Source: Bacteroidota bacterium
GTDB lineage: Bacteria > Bacteroidota > Bacteroidia > Flavobacteriales_C > GCA-002722245
DNA length: 58,489 nt
Assembly: GCA_026390935.1 (NCBI GenBank)
Contig: JAPLEZ010000073.1
Location: 1-58,489 of the forward strand
Direction: 5' to 3'
Made by a program: the position numbers and the translations under genes
Part shown: positions 19,777 to 27,605 of the stretch, in pieces
Layout: each line of letters starts with the position of its first letter
Position numbering within the stretch: the stretch's first letter is position 1
Notes under the pieces: generated by a model
The model's database searches: none
What the model was told of the DNA's origin: nothing
The model's input: the letters and a program-made list of their open reading frames with translations, nothing else

Positions 19777-20634
19777 ATGAAAATTTTCTCTTTATTATTT
19801 TTGTCGCTTTTAAGCACTTCTCTCTTCTCCCAAAACCTGATTTCCAACGGCGACTTTGAACAAGGAAATATTAGTTTTAATTCCGATTACAAATATGGTG
19901 CTGCTTCGGGAAACCTAGGTGGACCGAGAAATTACAGAATTGACAGCGTAACATCTAAATGGTATGGAACGTGGGCTAGTTGTGCAGACCATAGCCCCCT
20001 TGGAAATAAAATGATGATCATTGATGCCGACACTACTTTGAACGCAAAAATATGGTGTCAGCACATCAACGCAATCTCACCTAACACAACTTACAAATTC
20101 TCCACGTATGTTGCCTCTGTTATTAATTTAGCTCCAGGCATTTTGCAGTTTTCGATCAATGGTTCTTTATTAGGCAGCCCGTTTAATGCTTCTGCAACTA
20201 CATGTGAATGGAATAATTTTTACGAGGTATGGAATTCTGGTGATGCTACCTCTGCTGATGTTTGCATTGTTAATCAAAACACAACATGGCAAGGCAATGA
20301 TTTATTGCTTGATGATATTTCCTTAATACCCGCAGGCCTATCAATGCCCAATGTATTTACTCCAAATTCCGATGGAAGCAATGACACCTACCACCCTTTC
20401 GTATTTGATGAAATTGACTCTTACTCTTTTATCATTGTAGACAGATGGGGCATCAAAGTGTACGAGCAAAAAGAAGAGCAATCCACCAAACAACCTGAAT
20501 GGAATGGAAAAATGCTTGGCACTGGTGCTGATTGCGCTGCTGGAACATACTACTGGGTGCTAAACTATGGTGTTAACACATTAAGCAACTCAGGCTCCCA
20601 CACCCTAACAGGCTACCTCACATTAATTAAATAG
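19777..20634 (+). CDS. Secreted protein with T9SS type B (gliding-motility-associated) C-terminal domain
   Basis: 285 residues. A signal peptide ends near LFSQN, then comes a region starting NLISNGDFEQG with aromatic- and beta-rich sequence like carbohydrate-binding jelly-roll modules (about 20-185). The C-terminal 90 residues (MPNVFTPNSDGSNDTYHPF, then SFIIVDRWGIKVYEQ and ending GYLTLIK) are the CHU_C/type B sorting domain that directs export by the type IX system. The target is outside the cell; the ligand is unknown. Confidence 0.88.
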   Translation: MKIFSLLFLSLLSTSLFSQNLISNGDFEQGNISFNSDYKYGAASGNLGGPRNYRIDSVTSKWYGTWASCADHSPLGNKMMIIDADTTLNAKIWCQHINAISPNTTYKFSTYVASVINLAPGILQFSINGSLLGSPFNASATTCEWNNFYEVWNSGDATSADVCIVNQNTTWQGNDLLLDDISLIPAGLSMPNVFTPNSDGSNDTYHPFVFDEIDSYSFIIVDRWGIKVYEQKEEQSTKQPEWNGKMLGTGADCAAGTYYWVLNYGVNTLSNSGSHTLTGYLTLIK

Positions 20635-20647
20635 CACATACTGCTTC

Positions 20648-21568
20648 ATGCTCAAGGTTGATAATATTGATAAATTTTACGGTGATTATCAGGCCTTAAG
20701 TAATGTTAGCATTTTCATTCCTGAAAAATGTATTTATGGATTGCTGGGTCCTAATGGTGCTGGCAAAACTTCATTGTTGCGCATCATCAACCAAATTACC
20801 GCGCCCGACACCGGAACCATCACTTTACACGGTCAGCCTTTAGAGCGAAAACACTGCGATATTATAGGATATCTGCCTGAAGAACGTGGATTGTATCGTA
20901 AAATGAAAGTTGGCGAGCAAGCCATGTACCTAGCGCAATTGAAAGGCTTGGATAAGTTTGAAGCAAAAAAAAGATTATTACATTGGTTTGATAAATTTGA
21001 AATCACCTCTTGGTGGGATCGCAAGGTTGAAGATCTTTCCAAAGGAATGCAGCAAAAAATTCAGTTTATTGTTACCGTCATCCACGAACCCAAATTACTC
21101 ATCCTTGATGAGCCGTTCAGTGGTTTTGACCCAATCAATGCCGAGTTGATAAAAAATGAAATTCTGCAATTGAGAAAGTCAGGTGCCACCATTATTTTTT
21201 CTACACACAATATGAAATCGGTGGAAGAAATGTGCGACAAAATTGCACTCATCCATCGTTCAAAAAAAATACTGGAAGGAAAGGTTGAAACCATAAAAAA
21301 TAAATACCGAGCTGATTTGTATGAAATAGTATTTGAAGGCAATATGATTTCTTTCACAACAGCATTGTGGGCAGGATATACGCTAGTGAAGCATGAGGGT
21401 GAAAAAAATAATTTCAAGGCTATTATCAAGTGCGACAATAACCAATCCATTAATGATTTGCTGAATGCAATTTTACCGTCAGTAAAAATTAAAAGTGTGA
21501 TTGAAGTGTTGCCAAGTATGCACGATATTTTTATTCAAAAAGTAAAAGAGATCAATGAGCAAAATTAA
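20648..21568 (+). CDS. ABC transporter ATP-binding protein (NatA-like)
   Basis: 306 residues. Walker A GPNGAGKT at 34-41, the Q-loop near NQITAPDTG, signature LSKGMQQKIQ, Walker B LLILDEPFSGFDP and the H-loop STHNM are all present. The C-terminal 80 residues are of the DUF4162 type found in exporters with an ABC-2 membrane partner. Its end overlaps the permease start by 14 bases, so the two form one transporter. Substrate unknown; sodium export in NatAB is only one possibility. Confidence 0.92.
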   Translation: MLKVDNIDKFYGDYQALSNVSIFIPEKCIYGLLGPNGAGKTSLLRIINQITAPDTGTITLHGQPLERKHCDIIGYLPEERGLYRKMKVGEQAMYLAQLKGLDKFEAKKRLLHWFDKFEITSWWDRKVEDLSKGMQQKIQFIVTVIHEPKLLILDEPFSGFDPINAELIKNEILQLRKSGATIIFSTHNMKSVEEMCDKIALIHRSKKILEGKVETIKNKYRADLYEIVFEGNMISFTTALWAGYTLVKHEGEKNNFKAIIKCDNNQSINDLLNAILPSVKIKSVIEVLPSMHDIFIQKVKEINEQN

Positions 21569-22892
21569 ACTGATAATAGCCAGAGAGTACTGGACAAGGG
21601 TGCGTAAACCCTCGTTTATTATCATGTCCATTCTTGGTCCTTTGTTCATCGCTGCTACTTTTATTATTCCCTTGTTGATTAAAGCCAACAACTTTAAAAC
21701 GGTATATGTGCAAGTGGTGGATTACAGTCATGTTTACCACAAGTACATCAGAGTATACAACACCAAACATTTGGTTTACTTGAATGAATACGCCGATCAA
21801 GACATTGACAAGGTGATAGAAAAGTTCAAGAATTCAGAAGATACCGTGGTAGCATGGCTTCAACCCGATTTCATGAAATCGCCTAGCATTAAGGTTTATC
21901 ACAAAGATCATCCGGGGCTCAACACGATGACAAAACTGAAAAACGATTTTCAGGATATGCGTCTTAAAGCTACTGTGATGCAAGGAGAAAACATCAATCT
22001 GGCTGATCTCGACAAAAGATTGAGCACAGTCATCGTTGAATATTTGGATGAAGGAGTTGAGTTAAAAGTTAAAATATTTATTGGTGTTGCGGCAGGAATC
22101 CTAATGTATGTGCTCATTATGCTATATGGCGTTCAAGTGATGCGAGGCATCATGGAAGAAAAAACAAGTCGAATTGTTGAAGTGATAATTTCCTCAGTAA
22201 AACCCTTACAACTCTTGTACGGAAAAATCATTGGTATTGCATTAACGGGGTTAACGCAGTTCGTGATCCTGATTTCCTTGCTGCTTATTTTAATCAGCTC
22301 GTCCAAAACCCTTTTCATGGAAAGTGTGGTGGAAAAAGCAAACGTGCAAATCACTGCATTACAATCGCAAGGACAAGTTACAATGACTGATCCTGATGAA
22401 GAACAAAAGCAAACGGTGACTGATAAAGAATTGGATCAATACCTTGCCGACTTGAAAACACTAGCGCCTAAAATGCTTTTATTCTTCCCATTATTCTTTA
22501 TGGGTGGCTACCTCCTCTACTCCTCATTTTACGCGGCTATTGGCGCTGCAGTCGACTCTGAAACAGAAACACAACAATTCGTGCTTCCGGTCACGATTCC
22601 CATTATTGTTGGAATATTAATTGCCACCAATATTTTTGAAAATCCAAATGGAGATTTGGCTTTTTGGACCAGTATAATTCCGTTAACATCACCGATTGTA
22701 ATGCTGGCGCGACTTCCATTTATGGATCTCAGCACCCAATGGTGGGAAGTTCTTTTGTCCCTTTTAATATTGTACGCAACATTTGTATTCACCACGAAAC
22801 TTGCTGCTAAAATTTACCGTACAGGAATACTGATGTACGGCCAAAAGGCCAGTTACCGCTCCATTATGAAATGGCTGCGCTATAAAAACTGA
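21555..22892 (+). CDS. ABC-2 type transporter permease (NatB-like)
   Basis: 445 residues. One N-terminal membrane segment (SFIIMSILGPLFIAATFIIP), a large extracytoplasmic domain to about residue 175, and five to six C-terminal segments. The conserved piece MRGIMEEKTSRIVEVIISSV is the ABC2_membrane_3 signature. It pairs with the ATPase just upstream. A low-complexity charged insert (about 265-300) lies between two membrane spans. Confidence 0.9.
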   Translation: MSKIKLIIAREYWTRVRKPSFIIMSILGPLFIAATFIIPLLIKANNFKTVYVQVVDYSHVYHKYIRVYNTKHLVYLNEYADQDIDKVIEKFKNSEDTVVAWLQPDFMKSPSIKVYHKDHPGLNTMTKLKNDFQDMRLKATVMQGENINLADLDKRLSTVIVEYLDEGVELKVKIFIGVAAGILMYVLIMLYGVQVMRGIMEEKTSRIVEVIISSVKPLQLLYGKIIGIALTGLTQFVILISLLLILISSSKTLFMESVVEKANVQITALQSQGQVTMTDPDEEQKQTVTDKELDQYLADLKTLAPKMLLFFPLFFMGGYLLYSSFYAAIGAAVDSETETQQFVLPVTIPIIVGILIATNIFENPNGDLAFWTSIIPLTSPIVMLARLPFMDLSTQWWEVLLSLLILYATFVFTTKLAAKIYRTGILMYGQKASYRSIMKWLRYKN

Positions 22893-22896
22893 TGAA

Positions 22897-23829
22897 ATGA
22901 AAAAAATTGCAGTCATAGATTTAGGCACCAATACCTTTAACCTCCTGATTGCTGAAGTCCCTGAAAGCGGCAAACATCACATTATTTACAGCACTCAGGT
23001 TCCTGCAAAAATTGGCGAAAAAGCCATCAACGAAAACAAAATTATTCCTGCCGCCTTCGATCGCGGCGTGCAATGCCTAAAAGACATGAAGGGCATCATC
23101 GGCGAATATGATGTGGATGATATTTTTGCCTTCGGCACCTCTGCATTGCGCGGTGCAAGCAACGGAAAAGAATTTGCTGAAACAGTAAAAAAAGAAACAG
23201 GAATCAACATACATATTATTGACGGACATCGTGAAGCAGAATTGATTTACAATGGCGTGCAATTGGCCTTTCCTTGTGATGAAAAATTAAGATTGGTGCT
23301 GGATGTTGGCGGCGGCAGCAATGAATTCATTATAGCCAATAAAAACAAAGTCTTCTGGAGTCACAGCTTTAATCTCGGCGTAGCTAGGTTGTTGTACAAA
23401 TTCCAACCGTCGAATCCAATGAAAGCGGAAGAAATACAAACGCTGGAAAATTACTTGGAGCAAGAACTAGCGCCACTATGGGAAGCGCTGAAAAAATTTC
23501 CTGCCACCGATTTAATTGGTTGTGCCGGCTGTTTCAGCTCTTTTCATGAAATGATTTGCGCGCAAAACAATATTGAACTCAACGACAAAAGCACCTGGGA
23601 GACAATTCCACTGGATGGGTTTCAAAAAATTCACAACCTCCTCCTCCCTTCTTCGTACGAAGAGCGAATGGAAATGGAAGGATTGGTCTTCATGCGCGCA
23701 GACATGATTGTGATTGGAACAATTCTTGTAAATCTTGTTATTAAGAAAGCACACGTTCAAAATTTGTATTTATCTAAATATGCATTAAAAGAAGGAGTGC
23801 TGAATGAAATAGCGAATAATAAATTATGA
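22897..23829 (+). CDS. Ppx/GppA family phosphatase (exopolyphosphatase-like)
   Basis: 310 residues with the ASKHA ATPase fold: phosphate-1 motif AVIDLGTNTFNLLIAEV at the start and phosphate-2 motif LVLDVGGGSNEFI near residue 130. Only the two catalytic lobes are present, as in short Ppx2-type enzymes, without the HD-like C-terminal part of E. coli Ppx. It cuts polyphosphate or (p)ppGpp in the family; which one cannot be told here. It starts four bases after the ABC permease. Confidence 0.9.
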   Translation: MKKIAVIDLGTNTFNLLIAEVPESGKHHIIYSTQVPAKIGEKAINENKIIPAAFDRGVQCLKDMKGIIGEYDVDDIFAFGTSALRGASNGKEFAETVKKETGINIHIIDGHREAELIYNGVQLAFPCDEKLRLVLDVGGGSNEFIIANKNKVFWSHSFNLGVARLLYKFQPSNPMKAEEIQTLENYLEQELAPLWEALKKFPATDLIGCAGCFSSFHEMICAQNNIELNDKSTWETIPLDGFQKIHNLLLPSSYEERMEMEGLVFMRADMIVIGTILVNLVIKKAHVQNLYLSKYALKEGVLNEIANNKL

Positions 23830-23836
23830 GTTATGA

Positions 23837-23861
23837 ATGTTGAATTATGAATATTCAACAT
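23837..23861 (+). repeat. Small dyad in an intergenic ATTCAACATTC-type repeat
   Basis: ATGTTGAAT (23837-23845) and ATTCAACAT (23853-23861) flank a seven-base spacer and are followed by further copies of the motif CAAAATTCAACATTCAAAATT up to about 23885. It lies between the Ppx gene and the sigma-54 regulator. Confidence 0.6.
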
Positions 23862-23890
23862 CCAAAATTCAACATTCAAAATTAAACCTT

Positions 23891-25063
23891 ATGGCAAAAA
23901 TCTTAATCATCGACGACGAAAAACCAATCAGAAGTACATTAAAAGAAATTTTAGAGTACGAAAAATTTCAAATTGATGAAGCCGCAGATGGCGCTGCTGG
24001 TTTGGAAATGGTTAAGAATGGAAAATATGACGTAGTGTTATGCGACATTAAAATGCCAAAAATGGATGGCATGGAAGTGCTGGATAACATCATGAAACTC
24101 ACCGACGAACCCGCAGTAATCATGATATCTGGTCACGGCACCATAGATGTTGCCGTAGACGCGCTTAAAAAAGGCGCCTTTGATTATATTGCAAAACCTT
24201 TGGATTTAAACCGTTTGCTTATCACCATAAGAAATGCATTGGACAGAACTGAGTTGGTGAAAGAAACCAAAGTGCTCAAGAAAAAACTCAGCAAAGGAAA
24301 AACCAGCGAAATCATTGGCGAATCAGAAACAATAAAAAAAGTATTGGAAATGATTGCCAAAGTTGCACCCACCGACGCTCGTGTGTTGGTTACAGGAGGC
24401 AACGGTTCGGGCAAAGAATTGATCGCACGACAAATTCACGAAAAAAGCAATCGAGCCGATGCTCCGCTTGTAGAAGTTAACTGCGCAGCAATTCCATCTG
24501 AACTCATAGAAAGCGAATTGTTCGGACATGAAAAAGGAGCCTTCACTTCTGCTATCAAACAACGCATCGGGAAATTTGAGCAAGCCATTGGCGGCACACT
24601 TTTTTTGGATGAAATTGGCGACATGAGTTTATCGGCTCAAGCAAAAGTTTTGCGCGCTTTGCAAGAAAACAAAATCACAAGAGTTGGCGGCGAAAAAGAA
24701 CTCAGCGTGGATGTGCGCATCATTGCTGCAACCAACAAAGACCTGAAAAAAGAAATTGAAGCAGGGAATTTCCGAGAAGATTTATACCACCGATTGAGCG
24801 TCATCCTAATTCAAAATCCTTCACTCAACGATAGAAAAGAAGATATTCCATTGCTCGCTGAATATTTTGTAAAAGCCATTTGTGAAGAATATGGAACTGC
24901 AACAAAAAGCATTGCAAAAGACGCCATGAAAGAATTGCAAAAAATAAACTGGACTGGAAATATTCGTGAATTCAGAAACGTGATGGAAAGATTAATCATA
25001 TTGTGCGGCCCATCAATTACCGCCGCAGATGTTGTTAGTTTTGCTCAACCACTAAGCAAGTAA
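23891..25063 (+). CDS. Sigma-54 AAA response regulator without a recognisable DNA-binding domain
   Basis: 390 residues from ATG 23891; an upstream in-frame start would lie in the intergenic repeat. The N-terminal receiver domain has Asp52 in LCDIKMPKMDG as the phospho-acceptor. The AAA+ domain has Walker A TGGNGSGKE, the sigma-54 contact loop GAFTSA (about 216; usually GAFTGA), Walker B GGTLFLDEIGDM and arginine-finger region FREDLYHRLSVI. The chain ends soon after NIREFRNVMERLIIL at AQPLSK, so the Fis-type helix-turn-helix of NtrC relatives is absent. It leads a series of tightly packed unknown genes. Confidence 0.93.
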   Translation: MAKILIIDDEKPIRSTLKEILEYEKFQIDEAADGAAGLEMVKNGKYDVVLCDIKMPKMDGMEVLDNIMKLTDEPAVIMISGHGTIDVAVDALKKGAFDYIAKPLDLNRLLITIRNALDRTELVKETKVLKKKLSKGKTSEIIGESETIKKVLEMIAKVAPTDARVLVTGGNGSGKELIARQIHEKSNRADAPLVEVNCAAIPSELIESELFGHEKGAFTSAIKQRIGKFEQAIGGTLFLDEIGDMSLSAQAKVLRALQENKITRVGGEKELSVDVRIIAATNKDLKKEIEAGNFREDLYHRLSVILIQNPSLNDRKEDIPLLAEYFVKAICEEYGTATKSIAKDAMKELQKINWTGNIREFRNVMERLIILCGPSITAADVVSFAQPLSK

Positions 25064-25070
25064 ACGCTGT

Positions 25071-25562
25071 ATGTTAACACCAGAAATAAAAGAATTTATA
25101 TTTTCCGACCTGGATAAAAATTACAATTTTATCCACGTCACCGATAAATTTGCGGCTGTTGGCATTTTTAAACGCGGATTCAATTTTACCAATCCTCTGT
25201 ACAAAACGGCCGACATGGTCATGGAAAATCACGATTGGATGGAATTCTGGTGGCAGCAAAGAAAATTCTACGGCGATCAGATTGTTCTCATCAGCATTTC
25301 CAAATTGCTTTTTGAATATTGCGCCACCATCTGCAAATATGAGTTTGATGGAAAAATAAATTCATTTCAACTTCTGAACACAAAAAAAATTCTCCATTTT
25401 ATTGAAGGTGAAGCGCAACTGAATCTGGCTAAAAATTTCATCAAAGGTTATGTTGATCTGGAAGAAAATCAAATTTATAAAAGTGAGCACTTCGATCCCA
25501 ATTTTTTCAAGCAGACAGAAGTCAACATAAAAAAATACAAAGAATTCATCAATAAAAATTAA
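25071..25562 (+). CDS. Uncharacterised 163-residue protein
   Basis: No family recognised. The protein is rich in aromatic residues and lysine, with no signal peptide and no clear membrane helix, so probably cytoplasmic. A tryptophan-rich patch (HDWMEFWWQQRKFYGD) lies near residue 45-60. The start is eight bases after the sigma-54 regulator stop and the stop is five bases before the next gene, which suggests a shared transcript. Confidence 0.75.
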   Translation: MLTPEIKEFIFSDLDKNYNFIHVTDKFAAVGIFKRGFNFTNPLYKTADMVMENHDWMEFWWQQRKFYGDQIVLISISKLLFEYCATICKYEFDGKINSFQLLNTKKILHFIEGEAQLNLAKNFIKGYVDLEENQIYKSEHFDPNFFKQTEVNIKKYKEFINKN

Positions 25563-25567
25563 CTGCA

Positions 25568-25861
25568 ATGTCCATTTCCAAACGATGTCCGAAATGCCAT
25601 ACCTGGAACAACGACAGGGATTATTGTGAGCAATGCAATCAGCTATTGAATCATGAAACAGCGCGAAAAATTGAAGTAGAACAGCAAGAACAGCAGCACC
25701 TCAACCGCGAAAAAGATTCGGTAGATATTTTCCTTCATAACATGCGGCATTCTCGCTACATCATTATAAGAGCAGTGTTTTATTTGTTTTACTCCGTATG
25801 GTTTGTTTTCACAGCCATCGTATCACTTGGCGTAGCAATTGTTGCCGCCGGACCAGGATAA
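25568..25861 (+). CDS. Small zinc-ribbon protein with a membrane segment
   Basis: 97 residues. The N-terminus carries a CPKC...CEQC zinc ribbon (residues about 7-22), followed by a Gln/Glu-rich stretch and one or two hydrophobic C-terminal spans (IIIRAVFYLFYSVWFVFTAI, then VSLGVAIVAAGPG). It is a likely inner-membrane protein with a cytoplasmic metal-binding head. Function unknown. One base separates its stop from the next ATG. Confidence 0.75.
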   Translation: MSISKRCPKCHTWNNDRDYCEQCNQLLNHETARKIEVEQQEQQHLNREKDSVDIFLHNMRHSRYIIIRAVFYLFYSVWFVFTAIVSLGVAIVAAGPG

Positions 25862-25862
25862 C

Positions 25863-26228
25863 ATGAGCAAAAAAATATATTTATATATCGCCATCTTATC
25901 TGTTTTATACAGCTTTCAACTGCTTTGTAAATTTCAAAACATTTCAACACCGCAATGGTTCTCCTCCTATTTTGCCGATTTGCTTTGCCTACCTCTACTG
26001 CTGCTATGCACTTTAGTAGTGATGAAAAAAATAAAAAAAATTGAAGTACTGAGCTGGCAAATGATTCTCTTTACCCTTGTTTATGTAAGCGTGGTTTTTG
26101 AATTTATTCTACCACTCTATTCCAATAGATACACTGCCGATAAAATAGATTTGATCATGTACACAGCGGGAAGCATTTTGTTTTACGTTCTTCAAAAACA
26201 TATACTGACTAATACCCAATTAAATTAA
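25863..26228 (+). CDS. Uncharacterised four-helix membrane protein
   Basis: 121 residues starting MSKKIYLYIAILSVLYS. Four hydrophobic segments can be seen (about 4-23, 42-62, 72-94 and 98-116). An in-frame start 24 bases upstream exists but overlaps the zinc-ribbon gene; the ATG one base after that gene's stop is preferred. No family recognised. It is probably the third member of an operon with the two genes before it. Confidence 0.7.
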   Translation: MSKKIYLYIAILSVLYSFQLLCKFQNISTPQWFSSYFADLLCLPLLLLCTLVVMKKIKKIEVLSWQMILFTLVYVSVVFEFILPLYSNRYTADKIDLIMYTAGSILFYVLQKHILTNTQLN

Positions 26229-26296
26229 CCGTCTTTTATTAACAACTTTCCCTCGTCCCTTTTGTCTTTTGCCTTTTTACTTTTTACTTTTCACGC

Positions 26297-27595
26297 ATGG
26301 CATTAAATGTAGTTTTTATCGGCTTTTTTATCATTGCATTTGTAATAGCATTGGTAAGATTCTTTTTCATTGGAGAACATGACATTTTCAATGCTATAGT
26401 TGATTCCATCTTTAACAATACCGAACTCGGATTTAAAATTTCCTTTGGATTAGCAGGGGCTTTAACGCTGTGGATGGGCATTATGAAAATTGGAGAAAAT
26501 GGTGGAGCCATTAAAATCATCACCCGAATTTTCAGTCCGTTTTTCTCGAAATTATTTCCCGAAATTCCCAAAGATCATCCTGCTAGCGGATCCATCATGA
26601 TGAATTTTTCAGCCAACATGCTTGGCTTAGACAATGCCGCAACTCCCATGGGAATAAAGGCCATGAAGGAATTGCAGGAACTGAATGCCGATAAAGAAAC
26701 AGCCAGCAGATCGATGTTGATGTTTACCGTTATCAATGCAGGGGGCATGACCTTAATACCTGTTTCTATTTTAGCAGCAAGAGCTTCTATTTTTTCAGAG
26801 CAAGGCAAAGCCTATCCTGGAGCAGTAGTTGACGCGTCATCTACCAGCGTATTCATTCCCATTCTCATCGCTACTTTTTTCTCTTGTATTTCTTCCATCA
26901 TTATTGTTGCCTTAATGCAAAAGATCAAACTTTTTGACAAAGTGATTTTAGCATATTTACTCGGCGGTTTGTTGATGGTTGGAGGATTCACCTATTACAT
27001 GACCCAATTGGATAAGGACCAAATGGAATTCCAATCGAAAGTATTTGCCAACACTTTCATTTTTGCCATTATTATTTTCTTCGTTGTTTTAGGATTGAGA
27101 AACAAAAGCAATGTTTATGAATCGTTTATTGACGGGGCCAAAGGAGGATTTCAAACAGCCGTTGGCATCATCCCGTATTTAATAGGACTACTCGTTGCCA
27201 TTGGTGTTTTCAGAACCTGCGGAGCTCTTGATTTTATTACAGAAGGAATTGAAAAGGTCGTTCTCTTTTTCAATGGAGACACAGGTTTTGTTGAAGCCAT
27301 GCCCACCGCTTTAATGAAACCTTTAAGTGGTGGCGGTGCTAGAGGATTGATGGTAGAAACCATGAAGAACAACACATTTGTCATTGCAGAAAACGGGCAC
27401 CTCAGAGAATCATTTTCATCTTTTGTCGTTTCAACCATTCAGGGCGGTACTGAAACCACCTTTTACACTTTAGCGGTTTACTATGGTGCTGTGGGTATTA
27501 AAAACACAAGATATGCGCTGGGTTGTGGATTGTTTGCCGATTTGATTGGAACTATAGTTGCGATCGTTGCAGCTTATATTTTCTACCCCGGTTAG
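26297..27595 (+). CDS. SpmA-SpmB fused nucleoside-recognition membrane protein
   Basis: 432 residues with about ten membrane segments. Two Gate (nucleoside-recognition) domains are joined: the first contains MMNFSANMLGLDNAATPMGI and MTLIPVSILAARA (SpmA-like), the second AVGIIPYLIGLLVAIGVFR and KPLSGGGARGLMVE (SpmB-like). Bacillus has them as two spore-maturation genes; the fused form is usual in Bacteroidota, which do not make spores, so the substrate is unknown. It is preceded by a 68-base pyrimidine-rich gap. Confidence 0.9.
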   Translation: MALNVVFIGFFIIAFVIALVRFFFIGEHDIFNAIVDSIFNNTELGFKISFGLAGALTLWMGIMKIGENGGAIKIITRIFSPFFSKLFPEIPKDHPASGSIMMNFSANMLGLDNAATPMGIKAMKELQELNADKETASRSMLMFTVINAGGMTLIPVSILAARASIFSEQGKAYPGAVVDASSTSVFIPILIATFFSCISSIIIVALMQKIKLFDKVILAYLLGGLLMVGGFTYYMTQLDKDQMEFQSKVFANTFIFAIIIFFVVLGLRNKSNVYESFIDGAKGGFQTAVGIIPYLIGLLVAIGVFRTCGALDFITEGIEKVVLFFNGDTGFVEAMPTALMKPLSGGGARGLMVETMKNNTFVIAENGHLRESFSSFVVSTIQGGTETTFYTLAVYYGAVGIKNTRYALGCGLFADLIGTIVAIVAAYIFYPG

Positions 27596-27605
27596 GCGCT
27601 TAGCC

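Noticed and set aside
26229-26296. Pyrimidine-rich stretch (TTTTGTCTTTTGCCTTTTT and on) as a possible regulatory RNA
   Set aside because: No dyad or conserved fold can be seen; such CTTTTGCC-like tracts are frequent short intergenic filler in this phylum.
26297-27595. Sporulation capacity suggested by the SpmA/SpmB match
   Set aside because: The fused form is common in non-sporulating Bacteroidota and no other sporulation gene is present.
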